Assembly (NCBI GenBank): GCA_019925795.1
Contig: CM034310.1
Span: 21,224,764-21,288,763 of the forward strand
DNA length: 64,000 bases
Direction: 5' to 3'
Source of the DNA: Dendrobium chrysotoxum
Taxonomy: Eukaryota > Streptophyta > Magnoliopsida > Asparagales > Orchidaceae
Notes under the pieces: generated by a model
What the model was told of the DNA's origin: nothing
The model's input: the letters and a program-made list of their open reading frames with translations, nothing else
The model's database searches: none
Made by a program: the position numbers and the translations under genes
Shown here: in pieces, positions 59,009 to 64,000 of the stretch
How positions within the stretch are numbered: position 1 is the first letter of the stretch
How the letters are laid out: every line of letters begins with the position of its first letter

Positions 59009-59155
59009 CAGATTTGACTCCAAGGAGCTCTCCTCATCCACACTAATCTCTTCCACATAGCTCTCCGTGGAAGAAGAGTCAGCCGCCAACAATGGTGCTT
59101 CTGATGAAGTCTTGTCAGAGGCAAGGTTTAGCCGGAGAGGTCGTCCGGCCACCAT
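59009..59155 (-). CDS. Candidate exon, unrecognised gene
   Basis: 49 codons: MVAGRPLRLNLASDKTSSEA, PLLAADSSSTESYVEEISVD, EESSLESNL, ending at a GTATGA donor. The ATG follows a TTGATCAG acceptor-like context, so the Met may be internal and further exons may lie upstream. The Ser/Glu-rich acidic composition suggests a disordered tail. It joins the exon at 58819-58947 in phase 0. No stop interrupts it, unlike all TE remnants nearby. Confidence 0.55.
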
Positions 59156-59826
59156 CTGATCAAGAGTATAAGGACAGTCTATCAGTAGGCTAACTTAAGA
59201 TTTAAGAGCAGAAAAAGTAGACAATTAGGGATGCAAGGAAGCTGGAGTTTTGTTCAGTTTAGCTTGTTAAACAAGTTCAACTTCATCGATACGTTGGAAA
59301 TTTATGTGTTCAGCTCGTTTACTATTCGGATATGGAGGCGCTTTCTTTCCGTGGGCAAGGCGTTGCCTTGAGGCTTTTTGGGTGTGAGCCTAAAATTAAA
59401 CTATTGAATTAATAAAAAATACGAAATAATAACATATTAACATCAAAGTAAAATAACTATATCGAGTGCAATTTATATAATTTTTATTTAATCGCAATAT
59501 GCAGTCAATTTTATAATGTTGTCATTGATCCACACTTATAACCATTTACTAGTCAAATGCCAATACAGGCAATCTCAACACTTAAGCTGAAACGTTAACA
59601 TTGAGGTCTCGCATTGAATTTGAATATGGTTATCTTCAAAATCTCTCTTAATTTTTTATTAGCTCGATTCAACATATTCTTCTCTGTCAAAAGGCTATGA
59701 CAAGATCTTTTGTGATCAAGTTACAAAGAGAATCATTAAGCTTAGTATCTCTCTCTCTCAACTCTTCTACTATTGGGCTTTGTCCATTTCTCTAATAACG
59801 TGTTGGCACCTTTCCAAAGATAATAT
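59156..59826. other. Unrecognised sequence upstream of candidate exons
   Basis: Contains a short GGCGTTGCCTTGAGGC motif at 59360-59380 reminiscent of the GAGGCG hAT element. No further exon was identified. Confidence 0.4.
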
Positions 59827-60441
59827 TGCATCTAACATCCTCTTTAGTGCTGGCCAATACTGATAAGCCAAAGGAGGGCCCCACCTGGTCGGCCCAAACC
59901 AGACTAGCTAGACCAGCCCAACCCTGGCCAAACCAGCCCTTTGGCTGGGCGAAACCAAGGGCAGCAGAGAGAAAGAGAGATTTTGGCCCACCTTGTGGGG
60001 CCCAGGGGAGCTATTATTCATTATGTAAGGAAGAGGAATCAAGTGGGGGCTATTTAGGAATGTTTTCTTATTGTGTTAATGCTGTTTAGGAAGGTTTCCT
60101 AATTATGTTTATGCTATCTAGGAAGATTTTAATTGTTTAGGAAGGTTACTTAATTGTGTTTATGCTGTTTAGGAATGTTCCAATTTTGTTTATTGTGTGT
60201 AAGGGTTACTTGAGGGAAAGTTTTGTCCAGGGTTATCATCATATATGTGCTAAATTTATTTTCAAGGGTTTGATTTCCTAGCCACGGTTAGGGTTTGTGG
60301 GAGAGTTGATCTACATCTCGAATAGTATATCAATTGTATATTTCATTATTGTTGAAGAAGTAATTAAAAACCCAGCCCCATATTTGTATTCATGCATTTT
60401 TGTCCTATCTATTTTGTTGTTTCTAATTCCAAGATGCAACA
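59827..60441 (+). mobile_element. 5' LTR of an internally deleted retrotransposon
   Basis: Starts TGCATCTAACATCC and ends GATGCAACA. It is homologous over about 570 bp to 61134-61716 (shared CTGGTCGGCCCA-type start, CAGCCCTTTGGCT, TTATTCATTATGTAAGGA, TATCATCATATATGTGCT). A 5-bp AATAT precedes it and AATAC follows the second LTR, a near-matching TSD. Confidence 0.85.
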
Positions 60442-60443
60442 AA

Positions 60444-60459
60444 TTGGCATCAGAGTGAG
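60444..60459 (+). promoter_or_regulatory. Primer-binding site of the LTR element
   Basis: TTGGCATCAGAGTGAG, three bases after the LTR end; close to the TTGGTATCAGAGC initiator-Met-tRNA PBS. Confidence 0.75.
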
Positions 60460-60470
60460 ATTTTTGAGCC

Positions 60471-61133
60471 ATGGAAGCAATGAGGTGGATGTGTTGAAAG
60501 GCGAAGTGAAGCAAATCAAATCCGGGATATAGGAGAAGTTCTCAACCATCGAAGGAAGGTTTTCAGCTATGGAGAATCTGATGGAGAGCCGATTTGGAGG
60601 GCTGAAGGAGATGATGAGGAAGCTCATGGAGATGCAATCCAAAACTCCACTGGCGATTCCGATTGCTAACCCTAACCAAAATTTGACCGAAATTCCCTTG
60701 GCCAAATCTAAGGGAAAGGACATCGAACGAGAGGAGTTCAACGAGGAGAGTTTCTTTCAAAAAGAGCCACCTCCTAGGGCTACGATAAGGGGCGGATCAA
60801 AGTTTTTGGATGGGAGGATAGCAAGGAGGGAAGTTAGTGGTGGAGGGGTGAGGTGGCCGACCACTATGGGAGGCATTTCGGGCAAGGGGAGTAGGTGACT
60901 AAAGAAGGAGGGCGTCGAACTGAGCCAAGAGATCAGGTCATGCAAGGAGGATGGAAGATAGGTGGGATTCCCACCCTCAATACACAGGGGTAACCGTTGA
61001 AGGGAGAGGAAGTTGGAGTGGAGATGTTAGGGTGAGGAAGTTGAAGATGTCAATATTTCAATGGGAGGATGCCCATGGGTGGGTGTACCGGGTGGAGAGT
61101 TATTTCACAGTGAATGGGTTGAATGAGGAGGAG
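60471..61133 (+). pseudogene. Truncated Ty3/gypsy gag N-terminus
   Basis: Fragments of a gag N-terminus: VDVLKGEVKQIKSGI, then FSAMENLMESRFGGLKEMMR and KLMEMQSKTPLAIPI, a coiled-coil-like start. After a frameshift, LKMSIFQWEDAHGWVYRVE and SYFTVNGLNEEEK, the retrotransposon gag motif that reads F.G.D..GW..R.E.YF in relatives. The coding sequence stops at EEEK and runs straight into LTR sequence at 61134, so a deletion removed the rest of gag and all of pol. Confidence 0.82.
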
Positions 61134-61716
61134 AAGCCACCTGGCCGGCCCAAGTAAGAACACCTAGACCGGCCCAGCTCTGGCCGAACTAGCCCTTTGG
61201 CTAGGCAGAACTAGGGGTAGAGAGAAAGAGATTTCGACCCCCTTGTGGGGCCCAGGAGAGTTATTATTCATTATGTAAGGAGGAGGAATTAAGGGGGGGT
61301 TGTTTAAGAATGTTTTCTAATTGTGTTTATGCTATTTATGAAGGTTTTAAATATTTAGTAAGGTCTCTTAATGGTGTTTATATTGTCTAGGAAGATTTTA
61401 GTTATTTAGGAAGGTTTCCTGATTGTGTTTATGTTATTTATGAATGTTTCAATTGTGTTTATTGTTTGTGAGGATGATTTAAGGGAGAGTTTTGTCTAGG
61501 GCTATCATCATATATGTGCTGAATTTATTTTCTAGAGTTTGGTATGAGTTTCCTAGTGACAGCTAGGGTTTTTGGGAGAGCCGATCTACCTCTTGAATAG
61601 TAGATCAATTGTATCTTTCGTTATAGTTGAAGAAGTAATAAAAAATTAGCCTCCATATTTGTATTCCTGCAATTTTCTTCTATTTATTTTGCTATTTTTA
61701 CTTCCAAGATGCATCA
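61134..61716 (+). mobile_element. 3' LTR (5'-truncated by the internal deletion)
   Basis: Homologous to 59827-60441 but lacking its first ~45 bp. Ends GATGCATCA at 61716, followed by AATAC. The visible divergence from the 5' LTR (many substitutions and small indels) indicates an old insertion. Confidence 0.83.
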
Positions 61717-61789
61717 AATACCTAAAATAAAGAAAAAATTCACGGACCATCCTGAAGATAAATGGATCCTCGTATAGTGATCAACCTAA

Positions 61790-63690
61790 TGATTAGGTGC
61801 CTTCTTAACAGCTACAGAACATGGAGGATTGTCTTACAAGGATGATTCAAGGAATTATTTAGTCTTTACACAATCTGCTCCTCTTACAACCCCTCTCCTC
61901 TTCTGAGAGTGAATTTGTCATCTCTCCTGTGCCCCAACGCTACCAAAGATCAAGAGCTAATCCAACTCTTTTAGAAAATGAACCATATATCTATGAGGGG
62001 AGTAAAACATAAATTCCTCTCCCTCATCGAGCAACCATCAGGCCCATCAATTATTTTTTTTCTTACTTAAGATTGCAGAGGCTTCACAACCGCCAAAGTA
62101 TAAAATGTTGGCACATGACACAAAGGGAAGTTAGAGTCAATTGACAATGTTGCTTGCTTTGAGTGAACCATCTCCCTCTTCACTGTCAGTGACACGATAA
62201 AATGCCTACTTCTCTTCACCACCTCCAAGGAAGCATCACTTGGTGATAATCTCATCTTTGAGAAGCATCACTCCTTTTTACGACTTCAAGAGATAATTTA
62301 TCACTCAATTTACAACCATAAGTCATTGAAGAACTCGCAAACTCAGTTGAACATGAGGCGAGAGCCAAGAGAGTCTCTTTGCCACTTCATCACTCATTTC
62401 CAATGGGAGATGCTAAATGTTCAAAATCTAAAACATACTGTTGCACAGAACATGCTCACTCAAGCTTCCAGGTAGGTCTATTCTATTATTCTTTTAGCAT
62501 ATGACAACCGAAAATGTTAGTCAAGTTACTTGAGTTGGAAAACAACCACTACAATATGGATGAATATATCCGTAAAATTTCAGCTTTGACCTCCAAGCCA
62601 CATCACTCCAAACCTATAGGGGACTAGTGGCAATACCCCTGAAGACATTGAAATAAGTAGCGCCATAGCAGAGAAAAGTTGATTGAGAAATTGCACCACC
62701 ATCATTAGCAATTACAACACTGAAGGTTCTTCCCTAAGAAGCATGAAAGGGGCATTTTAACCTAGGACCCCTCAAAAAGGGAGAGGTCGGCAAAGCCATC
62801 AAGGTATTCAATGTATGGTCTACTCAAAATGCCACCGGTATAGATAGCAGATGCCATCCACTACAAGTACTTTTATCGCCCATGGTCGAAGTGTCAATGC
62901 CATCTGCTCATGATTCAACAAAATATTGTCTTCCATAAAGATCACGTACCAGTTACAACATATAGGATTGTTGTGACCTCCGTAGCCTTGTTGAGGAGCT
63001 CATTCGCACATAGGATGAAGAAGTTCATCCTTGTTGTCCTAGGATGATGGCCCAACAAGGAGTCAATGGAAGGAAATAAGAATGAGCTTATATATCCCAC
63101 CACAAGCGATTCATATAATAAGAATAGTCACAATGATTCTCAAGAGAGCTAGGGCTAAAGCGTAGAGACAAGTAAGCCTCAAACATCTTTGGCCGGGAGA
63201 GGTAAATGTTGCCTCTAGTTCATGTTCATTATTGGTTGTGTAGATCACCACGATTAGCCACAAACTAGTAATCCCTAGAATGATATTATCATCATCATTG
63301 TTTTGATCACCAAATATGAAATTGTCAACATACTGATATATAGAGCTTTAGATATGTATTTTATCATATGACTTAAATGTATTGAGGTTGTTACCAACTA
63401 TTGGGCCCCTTTATGACTTTTGGTGAGCGTAAGGAGACTGAAGGATAAATCTTATTGTCGATTACTAGGGGGAAGGCACCCAACAATATATTACAATGGC
63501 TAATTTCATAATAATTAACACCCCAATAACTTATGATGCCCACTTTTGTCAGCCACTCTTCAACAACTTCAAGGAAGTTCTCTACATACCATGTAGAGAT
63601 GAAATTTCACATGAGAGGCCAAACTCTCATTATCTACGGAAATCTGTTGCAATCCTAGGAAAAATACCTCAAAGCAATATGATATATCCA
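61790..63690 (+). pseudogene. Ty3/gypsy Tat-like gag-protease remnant
   Basis: Frames with many stops give gag pieces (PQRYQRSRANPTLLENEPYI; then YNHKSLKNSQTQLNMRREP, RESLCHFITHFQWEMLNVQN, LKHTVAQNMLTQAS), a zinc-knuckle-like DCCDLRSLVEELIRT (about 62970-63010), and a protease-like stretch (LGPFMTFGERKETEG, then SHSSTTSRKFSTYHVEMKFH). The order and spacing fit the Tat/Ogre/Retand branch. RT is not present before the window end. It directly follows the LTR element's flank. Confidence 0.72.
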
Positions 63691-63707
63691 AGAATAAGTA
63701 TTAAGAG

Positions 63708-64000
63708 TAGAGGTGTCAATAAATGATCTGATCTGACAACATGACCTGATTAATTTTTGATCAAAAAAATACATGTTTGGGTTGAACTAATTAATTTTCG
63801 AGTTGGGTTATGTCTCAAATTTTGATCCGATAAAATTTTGGGTCAGGTTCGAGATGACCTAGAAACCAGAAAGTAACTCTAAATTCACATGATTACTATT
63901 CGGGTTTGGATTAACCATGTAAATATTCATGTTAAACGGGTTATGTTTAAGTCAAATTGATCTTATGATCTAAAAATGTATAATCCATATAATAAACAGG
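63708..64000. mobile_element. Start of a possible hAT-like MITE (GAGGTGTCAAT)
   Basis: TAGAGGTGTCAATAAATGAT resembles the TAGGGGTGTCAAT starts common in plant hAT MITEs, and GATCTGAT/GACCTGATT-type subterminal repeats follow. The right end is beyond the window. Confidence 0.4.

Noticed and set aside
60309..60945. Minus-strand frames opposite the truncated gag
   Set aside because: Antisense shadows of the gag coding sequence.

Overview
This window is nuclear DNA of a flowering plant. It is AT-rich, split genes sit among degraded plant-type LTR retrotransposons, LINEs and DNA transposons, and there is no sign of bacterial gene organisation. The BSL protein (including its Q/P-rich N-terminus) and the abundance of RTE-clade LINEs fit a monocot with a TE-rich genome, but I cannot name the species.

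One conventional gene is clear. It is a BSU1-like (BSL) Kelch-repeat Ser/Thr phosphatase on the minus strand, with its start codon at 26004. Nine coding exons (25656-26004, 25236-25296, 22808-22886, 22606-22685, 22429-22523, 22215-22314, 12089-12158, 1278-1379, 1109-1190) join in phase and encode the N-terminal Kelch domain. The linker and phosphatase exons lie beyond the left edge. Two introns are about 10.1 and 10.7 kb. They hold five RTE LINE fragments, an L1-type LINE fragment and several microsatellites. The 2.3-kb second intron holds a hAT-type element with an 8-bp target-site duplication.

Upstream of BSL (26.5-28.2 kb) are a foldback-like degenerate repeat and a MULE transposase remnant. 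From about 28.2 to 41.4 kb lies a decayed Athila-type Ty3/gypsy element (putative 5' LTR, primer-binding site, gag, protease, start of RT). It is split at its gag start codon by a nested 7.95-kb non-coding LTR-type element. From 42.1 to 56.3 kb are a Ty1/copia remnant (minus strand), a chromovirus-like Ty3/gypsy pol remnant (plus strand) and two copies of a Tekay/Del-like LTR. A hAT transposase C-terminal fragment and a hAT-like MITE follow. At 58.8-59.2 kb there are two plausible 3' exons of an unrecognised minus-strand gene. The right end has an internally deleted LTR-gag-LTR element and a Tat-like gag/protease remnant.

No rRNA, tRNA, CRISPR array or new enzymatic system was recognised. The most informative features are structural: the BSL introns that act as a TE trap, including an intronic inverted pair of RTE copies able to form a hairpin; several insertions whose target-site duplications can be read directly; and the nested Athila insertion. 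All positions come from reading the sequence; family assignments come from remembered protein motifs, not a database search.
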